Positions 6,634 through 13,631 of a stretch of 15,746 bases of DNA are shown piece after piece. The DNA is from Candidatus Methanoplasma reticulitermitis. GTDB lineage: Archaea; Thermoplasmatota; Thermoplasmata; Methanomassiliicoccales; Methanomethylophilaceae. Both the position numbers and the translations under genes were made by a program. The DNA lies in the NCBI GenBank assembly GCA_031287135.1, contig JAITTK010000084.1, positions 1-15,746 on the forward strand, given 5' to 3'. Each line of letters opens with the position of its first letter. Within the stretch, counting starts at the first letter, position 1. The notes under the pieces were generated by a model, which was not told the DNA's origin, did no database searches, and saw only the letters and a list, made by a program, of their open reading frames with translations.

Positions 6634-7218
6634 CTATATGGTTCCTATGGACACATTCGGATCGAATCTAATCTCCGTCGAAACATGTCCGATTCCATAT
6701 TTTATGCTCACTCCATGGACCAGGCTTTTCATCCATTTTCCCCAGTAGTGTTCTTTCTGAGCATCATAGTCCGGGCAGGTGTACAGCGCCTCGACTTCAA
6801 TTTCTTTCCAGCTTGCTTTTTTGGATTCGATGACTTGCTGGTTTGTTATTATGGTCGCCACTGTGATGGTTTTAGGCCAGAGTTGTTTTGAAAAATGGGA
6901 AATCACTTCACCAACCGACTTCCCCTGCTTCATCGAATCATCCAAAATCAGCACATTTTTTCCATACACATCGTCATCTGTAAAAGTGGTATCAAGGTGT
7001 ATGTGGACATTCTTTGTCAGGTCCTCGTTATAATTGAAGACATCCTGAAATATCCTCCTTCCTTTTCTCTGAACCAGAATTATAACCTGTGGTTTGTATT
7101 TTTCGAGTAACCCCGAGGTATAAGACACGATCCTTTCGTATACTTTCTTGAACGTGTCATAGTCGACGTTTTCATCCAGCCCCCCTTCACAGTCAACATC
7201 GCCACTCATAAAAACCAT
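6634..7218 (-). CDS. Phosphoribosyltransferase-like protein, ending at an in-frame TAG
   Basis: The 194-residue frame shows a type I PRTase core. Strand 1 with a basic loop is PQVIILVQRKGRRIFQDV (about 43-60), and the PRPP-loop element is KNVLILDDSMKQGKSVGEVI (about 87-106), which has the hydrophobic strand, the DD pair and the G-K-S turn. A further strand TITVATIITN follows. Proteins of this type bind PRPP-like phosphoribosyl groups; the partner base is unknown. From memory, diverged PRTase domains of this style occur beside HD domains in predicted conflict systems. A TTG at 7272 would extend the frame, but a TATA box (7251-7258) lies inside that extension, so I start at the ATG 7216-7218 (ATG at 7207-7209 is the alternative). 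The stop is TAG and the frame stays open for 148 more codons after it. The gene is convergent with the winged-helix gene. Confidence 0.72.
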   Translation of the reverse strand: MVFMSGDVDCEGGLDENVDYDTFKKVYERIVSYTSGLLEKYKPQVIILVQRKGRRIFQDVFNYNEDLTKNVHIHLDTTFTDDDVYGKNVLILDDSMKQGKSVGEVISHFSKQLWPKTITVATIITNQQVIESKKASWKEIEVEALYTCPDYDAQKEHYWGKWMKSLVHGVSIKYGIGHVSTEIRFDPNVSIGTI

Positions 7219-7250
7219 AACTGCAGTGACCGGGATTATATGTGTGCTGT

Positions 7251-7258
7251 TTTTATAT
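7251..7258. promoter_or_regulatory. Shared TATA element between the PRTase-like gene and priL
   Basis: TTTTATAT on the + strand reads ATATAAAA on the - strand. Its centre is about 36 bases from the ATG at 7291 (+) and about 37 from the ATG at 7218 (-), predicting short leaders both ways. It is the only clear A/T core in the 72-base divergent gap. AGGTG at 7277-7281 is a likely Shine-Dalgarno for the + strand gene. Confidence 0.5.
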
Positions 7259-7290
7259 GTTACGTCAGACAATAACAGGTGCGAATAGAT

Positions 7291-8307
7291 ATGGACTCAC
7301 TTCAAGCGGCAAGATATCCTTTTCTGAAGGAGGCGGCGCAGTTCGCCGAAGAGAATTCCGCCGATATCGAATCCCTTATCACATCCCCGTCTTATGCCGG
7401 TGCCAGAAAGAGAGGGTTGGAACGGGTTCTGAGTGCGATATCCCAGTATAAGGTGAGCGATGTCCCTCTGATTCAGGAATACGACCGCCTCATGGAAGTC
7501 CTCTCATACCCGTATGCCAGGATGATCGTATCATGCGTCAACGATCGTTTCCTTACTAAGAGATATGCGCTTGCGGAAGCGTCCCGTATGAACGACCTCC
7601 TGACCAACGACCGCGGGCATGTGGCTGTAGCGGAAGAACTCGAAGTCGGATCCACAGCTGATACGGACGGCACGGTGAGCATGCATTTCAGCGACTATCT
7701 GAGATTTTCTCATGTCATGAAAGCCGTGGAGTGGAAACTCATAAACACCGACATCAGGAACGGATTCGTACGTCTGAGTCCGGACAAATTCGGCAGACTG
7801 TTGCAGAATGCCCTCCAAGAGAGAATAGAATCGGAACTGCCTCTCGATATACCGGACGAATTCAGGAAAGCGCTGAGGAACGACACCGATCATGTCGGCA
7901 TGATCCTGGCCGAAACCAAGAACAGACTGAGTCCGACCGGGGGCGAAGGTATGAACCCGGATTACCTTCCGCCGTGCATGAAGGCCATATTGGCGAGTGC
8001 TCAGAACGGCGTCAATCTCTCCCACAGCGCGAGGTTCGCTCTTGTCTCGTATCTCAATGCGCTCGGCCTCAGCTACGATCAGATCATATCTCTTTTCGCA
8101 CAGTCGCCGGATTTCGATGAGTCGAAGTCGAGTTATCAGATAAAACACATAACCGGCGAAGAGAGGGGCAGGGATGGTTACACCCCGCCGGAATGCGCCA
8201 CCATGAAAACGAACGGTATATGTTTCGATCCCGATAACCTGTGTGCGAAGATCAATCATCCCCTCTCATACTACAGGGTGAAATCCGGAAGGACCGAACG
8301 GCAGTGA
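7291..8307 (+). CDS. priL: DNA primase large subunit PriL
   Basis: PriL pairs with the catalytic subunit PriS to make RNA/DNA primers for replication. Its C-terminal iron-sulfur domain helps initiation. This 338-residue protein has the typical length and four cluster cysteines: LPPCMKAIL (Cys about 229), TPPECATM (302), NGICFDPDNLC (311 and 318). The run FALVSYLNALGLSYDQII followed by LFAQSPDF is characteristic of the archaeal family, as is NHPLSYY near the end. A GTG at 7279 would add four residues, but AGGTG (7277-7281) nine bases before the ATG at 7291 favours the ATG. The tail converges on the CDP-alcohol transferase with a 13-base gap. The catalytic subunit gene is not in the window. Confidence 0.95.
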   Translation: MDSLQAARYPFLKEAAQFAEENSADIESLITSPSYAGARKRGLERVLSAISQYKVSDVPLIQEYDRLMEVLSYPYARMIVSCVNDRFLTKRYALAEASRMNDLLTNDRGHVAVAEELEVGSTADTDGTVSMHFSDYLRFSHVMKAVEWKLINTDIRNGFVRLSPDKFGRLLQNALQERIESELPLDIPDEFRKALRNDTDHVGMILAETKNRLSPTGGEGMNPDYLPPCMKAILASAQNGVNLSHSARFALVSYLNALGLSYDQIISLFAQSPDFDESKSSYQIKHITGEERGRDGYTPPECATMKTNGICFDPDNLCAKINHPLSYYRVKSGRTERQ

Positions 8308-8320
8308 AGCGCCGTCCCGA

Positions 8321-8965
8321 TCATCGGTCCTGGAGTTTGGATATGTTCTTCCATGTGATGATCCCCCTCTGCACGGCGGTGAGGTTCCCGACCACGGCGA
8401 ACCATATCATCATTATCTCCAGCCAAGTCACCGAATATCCCGCGATATCGAGTGACGGATGCCCGATCATCAACATCAGGAACTGTACTATCGGGAACAG
8501 TGTGCTCAGAACTACTCTGTCTGCTCTCCCGAGCAGTCCCGCATAAAGGCGGGGTGCACCTATCGCCTGCGCCTGTGTCCCCATGTATGACGTCAGCAAG
8601 ACCCCGACGAGTGCCAGCATCCCTATGTATGGATTGCACCATGCGCTGATCGCCACACCGCCTATCATGAAAACATCTGCATATCGGTCGAAGACGTGGT
8701 CTAGGTAATCCCCCTTATCGGATGCTTTTCCCGCAAGTTTGGCCACTTTTCCGTCAAGCGCATCGAAGTAACCCGATAACAGCACGATGATCGCACCTGC
8801 GACCAGAAGATAATGGTGCTCGAAGCTCAGATACAGCAAGAGTCCGGAAACGAACGCCAATATCAGGCCTATCCAGGATATCACATTGGGGTTTACGCGG
8901 ATCATCCTCTCGGCCACGGGAGTTATGGCGAAATCCGCCCTCTTCCTCTGCCCGTCTAGAACCAT
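8321..8965 (-). CDS. CDP-alcohol phosphatidyltransferase family membrane enzyme
   Basis: This integral membrane enzyme joins a CDP-activated lipid to an alcohol head group. The family signature D-x2-DG-x2-A-...-G-x3-D-x3-D is seen at FDALDGKVAKLAGKASDKGD and onward: Asp68, Asp71, Gly72, Ala75, Gly85, Asp89 and Asp93. Hydrophobic segments at about 30-48, 52-67, 97-107, 112-124, 148-164 and 180-196 fit the usual six helices, and 214 residues is normal. In archaea such enzymes include archaetidylinositol phosphate, archaetidylserine and archaetidylglycerol phosphate synthases; the DALDG start and LDHVFDRYAD end most resemble the inositol-phosphate type, a tentative call. The ATG overlaps the end of the AK-like gene by ten bases, so it is likely the last gene of the - strand operon. 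Confidence 0.9.
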   Translation of the reverse strand: MVLDGQRKRADFAITPVAERMIRVNPNVISWIGLILAFVSGLLLYLSFEHHYLLVAGAIIVLLSGYFDALDGKVAKLAGKASDKGDYLDHVFDRYADVFMIGGVAISAWCNPYIGMLALVGVLLTSYMGTQAQAIGAPRLYAGLLGRADRVVLSTLFPIVQFLMLMIGHPSLDIAGYSVTWLEIMMIWFAVVGNLTAVQRGIITWKNISKLQDR

Positions 8966-9483
8966 TTCTCCAATTCCCCCGTCCAGTCAATATTGCCAGG
9001 TCTGTATTTATCGGTATTCCCCGCGAGGATGTCCGTGACCTTGTCCGCGATGCTTTCCGGGGAGTCGTCCGAAGAATCGAGTTCGTATACGGGCATGTCG
9101 GCCTCGGATGCCTCGCACAATATGACGTCCAATATCTCCGCCTGTACGTTCTCGGCCACTTTTCCGTCGGAGTAGCCTCTGCACTTCAGTCTTTCCGCCA
9201 GAATATCCGGGGAACATCTCAGGACTATCGCCATATCGCAGGACACACAGTGCGAGATGTGTCCCTCGATGAACGTCAGGTCCTTTGTCCTGTGCTCATC
9301 CAACGAGATATCCAGAGAATCCACGTCGACGCAGTATGTGTCCCTTTCTTCATCCTTATCCTCGAGCAATCCGTTCCTCCGGATGTGGTCGTTGAGGTCA
9401 AGCACCTTGTAACCTCTCTTCGTTAACTCCTTTGACAGATGCGTCTTTCCGGTTCCGGGTGTGCCGGTTATGGCTATCATCAT
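8956..9483 (-). CDS. AK6/Fap7-like adenylate kinase family NTPase
   Basis: A small P-loop kinase of 175 residues. Walker A is TGTPGTGKT near the N-terminus (about 6-14), followed by the NMP-side segment VLDLNDHIRRNGLL and FIEGHISHCVSCDMAIVLRC. The LID-like part is ERLKCRGYSDGKVAENVQAE. This is the archaeal AK6/Fap7 pattern; relatives have adenylate kinase/ATPase activity and in archaea and eukaryotes assist small ribosomal subunit maturation (family knowledge). I start at the ATG 9481-9483, five bases after the PfkB stop, with GTGAT upstream as a partial Shine-Dalgarno; the next codon is also ATG. The longer frame from 9528 would overlap PfkB by 40 bases and add residues not seen in the family. 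The stop is TAG, with an in-frame TAA ten codons later as a back-up. Confidence 0.87.
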   Translation of the reverse strand: MMIAITGTPGTGKTHLSKELTKRGYKVLDLNDHIRRNGLLEDKDEERDTYCVDVDSLDISLDEHRTKDLTFIEGHISHCVSCDMAIVLRCSPDILAERLKCRGYSDGKVAENVQAEILDVILCEASEADMPVYELDSSDDSPESIADKVTDILAGNTDKYRPGNIDWTGELEKWF

Positions 9484-9488
9484 ATGGA

Positions 9489-10406
9489 TCACAGATACCT
9501 GTCCGCCCTCTCCAGGACGCTGTCCCATGTGGGAAGGTTGGTGAGTGCCCCCACTTCCTCAACGACGAAGGATGATGTTGCCGATGCTAAAACGAGTGAT
9601 TCGCGGACATCATAGCCTTTATATCGGCCGCAGTAGAAACCCGCGCGGTAGGCATCCCCCGCGCCGGTCGCATCCTTTACCGCCTTTCCTTTTATAACCG
9701 GTATCCGTATGATCTCCCCTCCGATCTTGGCCACGCTGCCGTCTTCGCCCTCCGTGCACACGACCAGGTCCTTCTCGATATCCAGCACGCTCTTTATGCC
9801 GAGGTGCCTTTCGATCACCTTCGCCTCGTAATTATTGCAGAAGAGGGCATCGGAGAACTCCAGGGCGTTCTTTATCTTCTCGGTGTTCCACATTTTGTAG
9901 ATCTCCTGTGCCGGATCCAGAGATACCATCGCATTGCTGCCGCTGATATTTTCCATCACGGAGATGTAGTATGCGGGGTCTCCGGTGCAGAAATGTACGT
10001 ATCTTGAAGACGAGGCGTTCTTAGTGAGCAGATTATTCAGTTTGCTGGCACTTCCCTGCGGCCCCTGGTAGAATATTACTTTCTGTCTCATTTCAAGGTC
10101 ATTGATGACCAACGCCTGGGATGTCTCATATTCTCCGACCTTTATCATCTCGTCCATTATGAGACCCGAATCCCTCATACGGCTCTCGTATTTGGCAGGG
10201 AAATCATCACCGACGAATGCGCATATGGCCGTGGGGACACCCAATGTAGCGGCGGCTGTGGCTATGTTGGTTCCGGTCCCTCCCAGAGTTGTGTTCTTGG
10301 ATATGACATCCACTGATTCATTCATTTCGGGAAATCTTTCGATCGAGACTATCTGGTCGATCGTCACGTGACCGTACACGGACAGGAACGGTTTTCCGTC
10401 AGCCAT
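9489..10406 (-). CDS. PfkB-family carbohydrate/nucleoside kinase
   Basis: This is an ATP-dependent kinase of the ribokinase fold, 305 residues, cytoplasmic. The substrate-side motif LGGTGTNIATAAATLG (about 41-56) matches PfkB signature 1. The ATP/catalytic motif DATGAGDAYRAGF (about 245-257) is signature 2, with Asp251 as catalytic base and the GAG anion hole. The N-terminal YGHVTIDQI and CTEGEDGS before the motif are also typical. Archaeal members phosphorylate ribose, fructose phosphates or nucleosides (inosine, guanosine, cytidine). Being between a glycosyltransferase and an AK-like kinase and downstream of the homocysteinase gene makes nucleoside salvage attractive, but that is inference. 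It has its own TATA-like box, with the ATG about 24 bases away, and is only five bases from the AK gene. Confidence 0.92.
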   Translation of the reverse strand: MADGKPFLSVYGHVTIDQIVSIERFPEMNESVDVISKNTTLGGTGTNIATAAATLGVPTAICAFVGDDFPAKYESRMRDSGLIMDEMIKVGEYETSQALVINDLEMRQKVIFYQGPQGSASKLNNLLTKNASSSRYVHFCTGDPAYYISVMENISGSNAMVSLDPAQEIYKMWNTEKIKNALEFSDALFCNNYEAKVIERHLGIKSVLDIEKDLVVCTEGEDGSVAKIGGEIIRIPVIKGKAVKDATGAGDAYRAGFYCGRYKGYDVRESLVLASATSSFVVEEVGALTNLPTWDSVLERADRYL

Positions 10407-10425
10407 GGGAGTTGTAGCGTCTGAA

Positions 10426-10433
10426 GATATTAA
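10426..10433 (-). promoter_or_regulatory. TATA-like box for the PfkB gene
   Basis: TTAATATC on the - strand is centred about 24 bases before the PfkB ATG at 10406, within the 32-base gap after the upstream glycosyltransferase. It suggests a second, near-leaderless promoter inside the cluster. Confidence 0.35.
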
Positions 10434-10438
10434 TGATT

Positions 10439-11578
10439 TTACGGCCGTCTGCTTTTGCCGATGATTTCCTCATACAGGGATTCCATCTTTTTTCCCACTG
10501 TTTCCATCGAATATGATTCCGCGGTCCTTCTCGCATTGGCAGATAACGTCTCCCCGCAACCGAGACACCTTGATATCGCTTCCGCGCACTGCTCCGGGGT
10601 ATCCCTGAAGAAGAAACCGTTCACGCCTTCCTCGACGACATCGAGGAAAGCCCTTCCGTCCGAACATGCAGCGGGGAGCCCGCATGCCATCGCTTCGGCG
10701 ATCGTGAGCCCCTGCGTCTCGAACCGCGACGCGGATACGACGACATCCGATGCGGAATAATAGAGTGCCAGCTCATCATCCGGCACAAATCCGGCGAAGA
10801 TCACCCTGTCCCCGAGTCCCTCGCTCCGTACGATCTCCTCCATATCCCGGAGCGCAGGACCTTTTCCCACGATCATGAGTTTCACGCCGTCGGGCAGGTG
10901 CCTCATCGCCTTTATCGGTATGTCTATGTTCTTCTCATAGGACACCCGCCCCACGTGTATAACCACCTTCTCGTCCGTCAGTCCGTGCCTGTTCCTTATA
11001 CCGGAGCCGTCGAGCCCCCGTCTGAATCGGCTCACATCGATCCCGACCGGTATGACCTCGGTCCTCTTCGTCCTGACGCCGTTCTCCTCGAATTCGGTGA
11101 GGGTTGCATTAGTCAGCGCGATCACACAGCTAGGCCTCTTCAGCAGGTTCCTCATGTATATCCATGCCAGTCCGGCCTGCATATCGGCAGGCATTGGCAG
11201 CGGGGAGTAATATTCCAGGGTATCGACGACATTCGTGCAGTACGTCATGACCGCCGGTATGCCGATGGATCTTGAGACGATCAGACCCTTCAGCGCCATG
11301 AATGCTATCCCGTGTATGTGGATTATATCCACGTCAAGCGATTCGATCAGTTCTTTCTTGCCGGACGGGAACACCGGTAGGAAATAATCCGGGTATTTTC
11401 TGAACCTCATCGCCGGGAGATAACGGATACCTTGTTTCCTGTGGCCCTCTCCCGGGTCGGGAGCTATTATGAAAACGGTATGCCCGAGATCCTCCAGGGA
11501 CTTGCTGAGAGTCATGACCGCCGTGACGACACCGTCCCTTGTCGGCAGATAACTGTCAGTTATTATCGCTATCCTCAT
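10439..11578 (-). CDS. Glycosyltransferase family 4 (GT-B), lipid-glycosyltransferase-like
   Basis: A 379-residue GT4 enzyme. The N-terminus MRIAIITDSYLPTRDGVVTA is the usual glycine-loop strand. DIIHIHGIAFMALKGL and TYCTNVVDTLEYYSPLP mark the acceptor domain; the VIPVGIDVSRFR linker, HVGRVSYEKN and IVGKGPALRD mark the donor domain. The E-x7-E element is ETQGLTIAE (Glu287 and Glu295), followed by AMACGLPAACSD. Overall it resembles glucosyl/mannosyl transferases acting on diacylglycerol or phosphatidylinositol-type lipids; that resemblance and the lipid transferase gene in the same cluster suggest glycolipid synthesis, not proven. The ATG lies six bases after the homocysteinase stop, with GAGGGGA in that gene's 3' end as a likely ribosome site, so the pair is cotranscribed. 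Confidence 0.93.
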   Translation of the reverse strand: MRIAIITDSYLPTRDGVVTAVMTLSKSLEDLGHTVFIIAPDPGEGHRKQGIRYLPAMRFRKYPDYFLPVFPSGKKELIESLDVDIIHIHGIAFMALKGLIVSRSIGIPAVMTYCTNVVDTLEYYSPLPMPADMQAGLAWIYMRNLLKRPSCVIALTNATLTEFEENGVRTKRTEVIPVGIDVSRFRRGLDGSGIRNRHGLTDEKVVIHVGRVSYEKNIDIPIKAMRHLPDGVKLMIVGKGPALRDMEEIVRSEGLGDRVIFAGFVPDDELALYYSASDVVVSASRFETQGLTIAEAMACGLPAACSDGRAFLDVVEEGVNGFFFRDTPEQCAEAISRCLGCGETLSANARRTAESYSMETVGKKMESLYEEIIGKSRRP

Positions 11579-11584
11579 ATGCGC

Positions 11585-12823
11585 TCAGGTCCCCTCTTCC
11601 CACCCGGACATATATCGTTTCTGGTCCTCGGTCAGGGAGTCGATCGTTATGTCCATCGATCGCAATTTGATGTTCGCGATCTCTGTATCGATGGTTTCCG
11701 GCACATTGTAGACTTTATTCTCCATGCTGCGGCTGTTAGCGAGCATGTATTCCATGCCCAGTGCCTGCGTCGCGAAGCTCGTGTCCATTATCTCCACCGG
11801 ATGACCCTGTCCGGCCGCCAGATTCATGAGCCTGCCGTCGGCTATGAGGTACAGCTTCCTCCCGTCTTTCATCCTGTACTCGTCGATGAAATCCCTGACC
11901 TTTTTTACGGAAACGGACATCGTATCGAGATCGTGTTTGTTGATCTCGTTATCGAAATGCCCGGCGTTGCCCATGAGGCATCCGTCCTTCATTGCATTGA
12001 AATGCTCCCCGCGGAGGATGTCCCTGCATCCCGTCACCGTCATTATTATGTCCGCGGTCCTCACCGCATCGGCCATTCTCATGACCTCGTATCCATCCAT
12101 CCTGGCCTCTATCGCCTTTATCGGGTCGACCTCACAGACCGTCACCAATGCACCGAGGCCTTTGGCCCTCATGGCTATCCCCTTTCCACACCAGCCGTAG
12201 CCTGCAACGACCAGATGTTTTCCCGCGACGACCAGGTTGGTGGCGTTCATCCATCCGTCGAATGCGGACTGCCCCGTTCCGTATCTGTTGTCGAAAAGGA
12301 ACTTCATCTTCGCATCGTTCACCGATATCACGGGGAACTCCAGTTTCCCCTCCGATGCCATCGACCTCAGCCTGACAACGCCCGTGGTCGTCTCCTCGTT
12401 CGCACCCCTGATGCCGCCTATGGCGTCCCTGCGGACGGTGTGCGCCATTGCGATGAGGTCCGCGCCGTCATCTATCATCAGGTCCGGCATAATGTCAAGG
12501 ACCTTGTTGAGATTCGAATAATACTCTTCCTGGCTCTCTCCCTTTTTTGCATGGACGTCGAGACCGTATTCCTCCCTCAGAGCAAGGGAGACGGAGTCAT
12601 CCGTCGACAGGGGATTGCAGCTTGCCAGCCTAATACGGGCACCGCCGTTCGCCAGCGTTATCGCCAGGACGCCGGTCTTGGCCTCGGTGTGCAGTGCCAT
12701 ACCGATCTTCATGCCTTCGAAGGGCCTGTCCCTGCGGAACCTTTTGTCGATCTCCCTCATCACCGGCATGTGCTCATACGCCCATTTCAGTCTAAGGCTG
12801 CCTTTTTCCAGAATCTCATCCAT
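11585..12823 (-). CDS. ahcY: S-adenosyl-L-homocysteine (or S-inosyl-L-homocysteine) hydrolase
   Basis: It hydrolyses the by-product of SAM-dependent methylation to homocysteine and a nucleoside, using bound NAD. Family residues are clear in the 412-residue protein: ALHTEAKTGVL (His45), MIDDGADL, GANEETTTGV, NDAKMKFLFDNRYGTGQS with the active-site Lys and Asp, and the NAD Rossmann turn AGYGWCGKGIAMRAKG (about 207-222). Near the end GHPVEIMDTSFATQAL is present. The C-terminus LTEDQKRYMSGWEEGT is the archaeal/bacterial short form, without the PDHYRY tail of eukaryotic enzymes. In some methanogens the homologue prefers S-inosylhomocysteine (known for Methanocaldococcus); sequence reading alone does not settle this. 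The ATG immediately follows the TAA of the preceding gene, so the two are translationally adjacent. Confidence 0.95.
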   Translation of the reverse strand: MDEILEKGSLRLKWAYEHMPVMREIDKRFRRDRPFEGMKIGMALHTEAKTGVLAITLANGGARIRLASCNPLSTDDSVSLALREEYGLDVHAKKGESQEEYYSNLNKVLDIMPDLMIDDGADLIAMAHTVRRDAIGGIRGANEETTTGVVRLRSMASEGKLEFPVISVNDAKMKFLFDNRYGTGQSAFDGWMNATNLVVAGKHLVVAGYGWCGKGIAMRAKGLGALVTVCEVDPIKAIEARMDGYEVMRMADAVRTADIIMTVTGCRDILRGEHFNAMKDGCLMGNAGHFDNEINKHDLDTMSVSVKKVRDFIDEYRMKDGRKLYLIADGRLMNLAAGQGHPVEIMDTSFATQALGMEYMLANSRSMENKVYNVPETIDTEIANIKLRSMDITIDSLTEDQKRYMSGWEEGT

Positions 12824-13579
12824 TTAAACATCCTCTGTGAATTCCGACCTGAGTGCGGAACATATCCCGTTCAATATTTCCCTTCTGTTGGTTTCATTGG
12901 AGAACATTCCGATCGATTCATCGATTGCCTCGTCCTTACCCTTCATTTCCCTGACGAACCGGATCATGTTCCCGAGCGCCCTCGTCATCTCATCCGAGAT
13001 GGATACGGTTGCTGTCCTGGATGTCCTCGAAAGGGGGTTCAGATCTATCGATATGACGATCTTCCCCATATCCGCCAGGGCCTTTGCCCTGTCCCCGTCC
13101 TCTATCGGAACGAGTATGACATCGGAATCGTATATCCCCGATCTGGTGCATAGCGCACGATCGGAACTCAGCCCGGGTATCTTAGCATCGGGGTCCCTGC
13201 CCAGAACATCCTCGGCACCGTTCTCTTCCATGTGGGATATCAGGAGTTCCATCCTTTCCTTTGTTCTGTGGAAGATGTTGACCTCGATCTTTGCCGGAAT
13301 CTCACGTGCCAGGACTATCAGGTTCCCGGGATCCAGGGCAGCCGCGTTGCCGTTCACGCATATGACCGGGTTCTTCGCTCTCAGCAAGTACGCGGCGGCG
13401 GCCTTCTCCGCCCTGACGGACGGCTCCAGGCTCTTCTCCCCCATCAGGTAGTCGAAGGCTTCACCTCTGCCGTGGGATATCAGCCCCGTTCTTGTCACCA
13501 ACCCTCTGTCGACCATCTCGGCCAGTCTCTCCCTTGTCATCAGGGATCTGTAACGGGGGTGGTCCGTCGGTATGTTCAC
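12824..13579 (-). CDS. 4-phosphopantoate--beta-alanine ligase (archaeal phosphopantothenate synthetase)
   Basis: This is the archaeal replacement for pantothenate synthetase: it joins 4-phosphopantoate and beta-alanine with ATP on the way to coenzyme A. Conserved stretches of the DUF137/COG1701 family are plain: IPTDHPRYRSLMTRERL at the start, then HGRGEAFDYLMGEK, NPVICVNGNAAAL, EVNIFHRTKER, KIPGLSSDRA, VPIEDGDRAKAL and SIDLNPLSRTSRTATV. Length from the chosen start is 251 residues, right for the family. The frame is open up to an ATG at 13702, but that part is antisense to trmJ and non-homologous. GTG at 13577-13579 starts just before the conserved IPTDHPRY, and a TATA box centred 27 bases upstream fits a leaderless GTG start. 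It heads the - strand cluster. Confidence 0.93.
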   Translation of the reverse strand: MNIPTDHPRYRSLMTRERLAEMVDRGLVTRTGLISHGRGEAFDYLMGEKSLEPSVRAEKAAAAYLLRAKNPVICVNGNAAALDPGNLIVLAREIPAKIEVNIFHRTKERMELLISHMEENGAEDVLGRDPDAKIPGLSSDRALCTRSGIYDSDVILVPIEDGDRAKALADMGKIVISIDLNPLSRTSRTATVSISDEMTRALGNMIRFVREMKGKDEAIDESIGMFSNETNRREILNGICSALRSEFTEDV

Positions 13580-13600
13580 ATTCTCACGTAAGCATACAGT

Positions 13601-13610
13601 TGATATAGAT
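13601..13610. promoter_or_regulatory. Shared TATA element between the ligase operon and trmJ
   Basis: TGATATAGAT reads ATCTATATCA on the - strand. Its centre (about 13606) is 26 bases from the trmJ ATG (13632) and 27 from the ligase GTG (13579), the distance expected for leaderless transcripts in both directions. No other A/T core is present in the 52-base gap. Confidence 0.55.
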
Positions 13611-13631
13611 TTAGTGTCTAGCAAAGACCGC

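Noticed and set aside
4880..7218. The accessory block as a transposon or integrated element
   Set aside because: No transposase, integrase, terminal inverted repeats or flanking direct repeats could be found by eye at either end.
9484..9528. Longer N-terminus of the AK6-like kinase
   Set aside because: It would overlap the PfkB gene and place the P-loop abnormally far from the start; MMIAITGTPGTGKT is the usual beginning.
11432..13153. A 573-codon open frame on the + strand
   Set aside because: It is antisense to the glycosyltransferase, homocysteinase and ligase genes, all clearly recognised. The translation is rich in His, Arg and Tyr with no motif, as expected of a shadow frame in GC-rich DNA.
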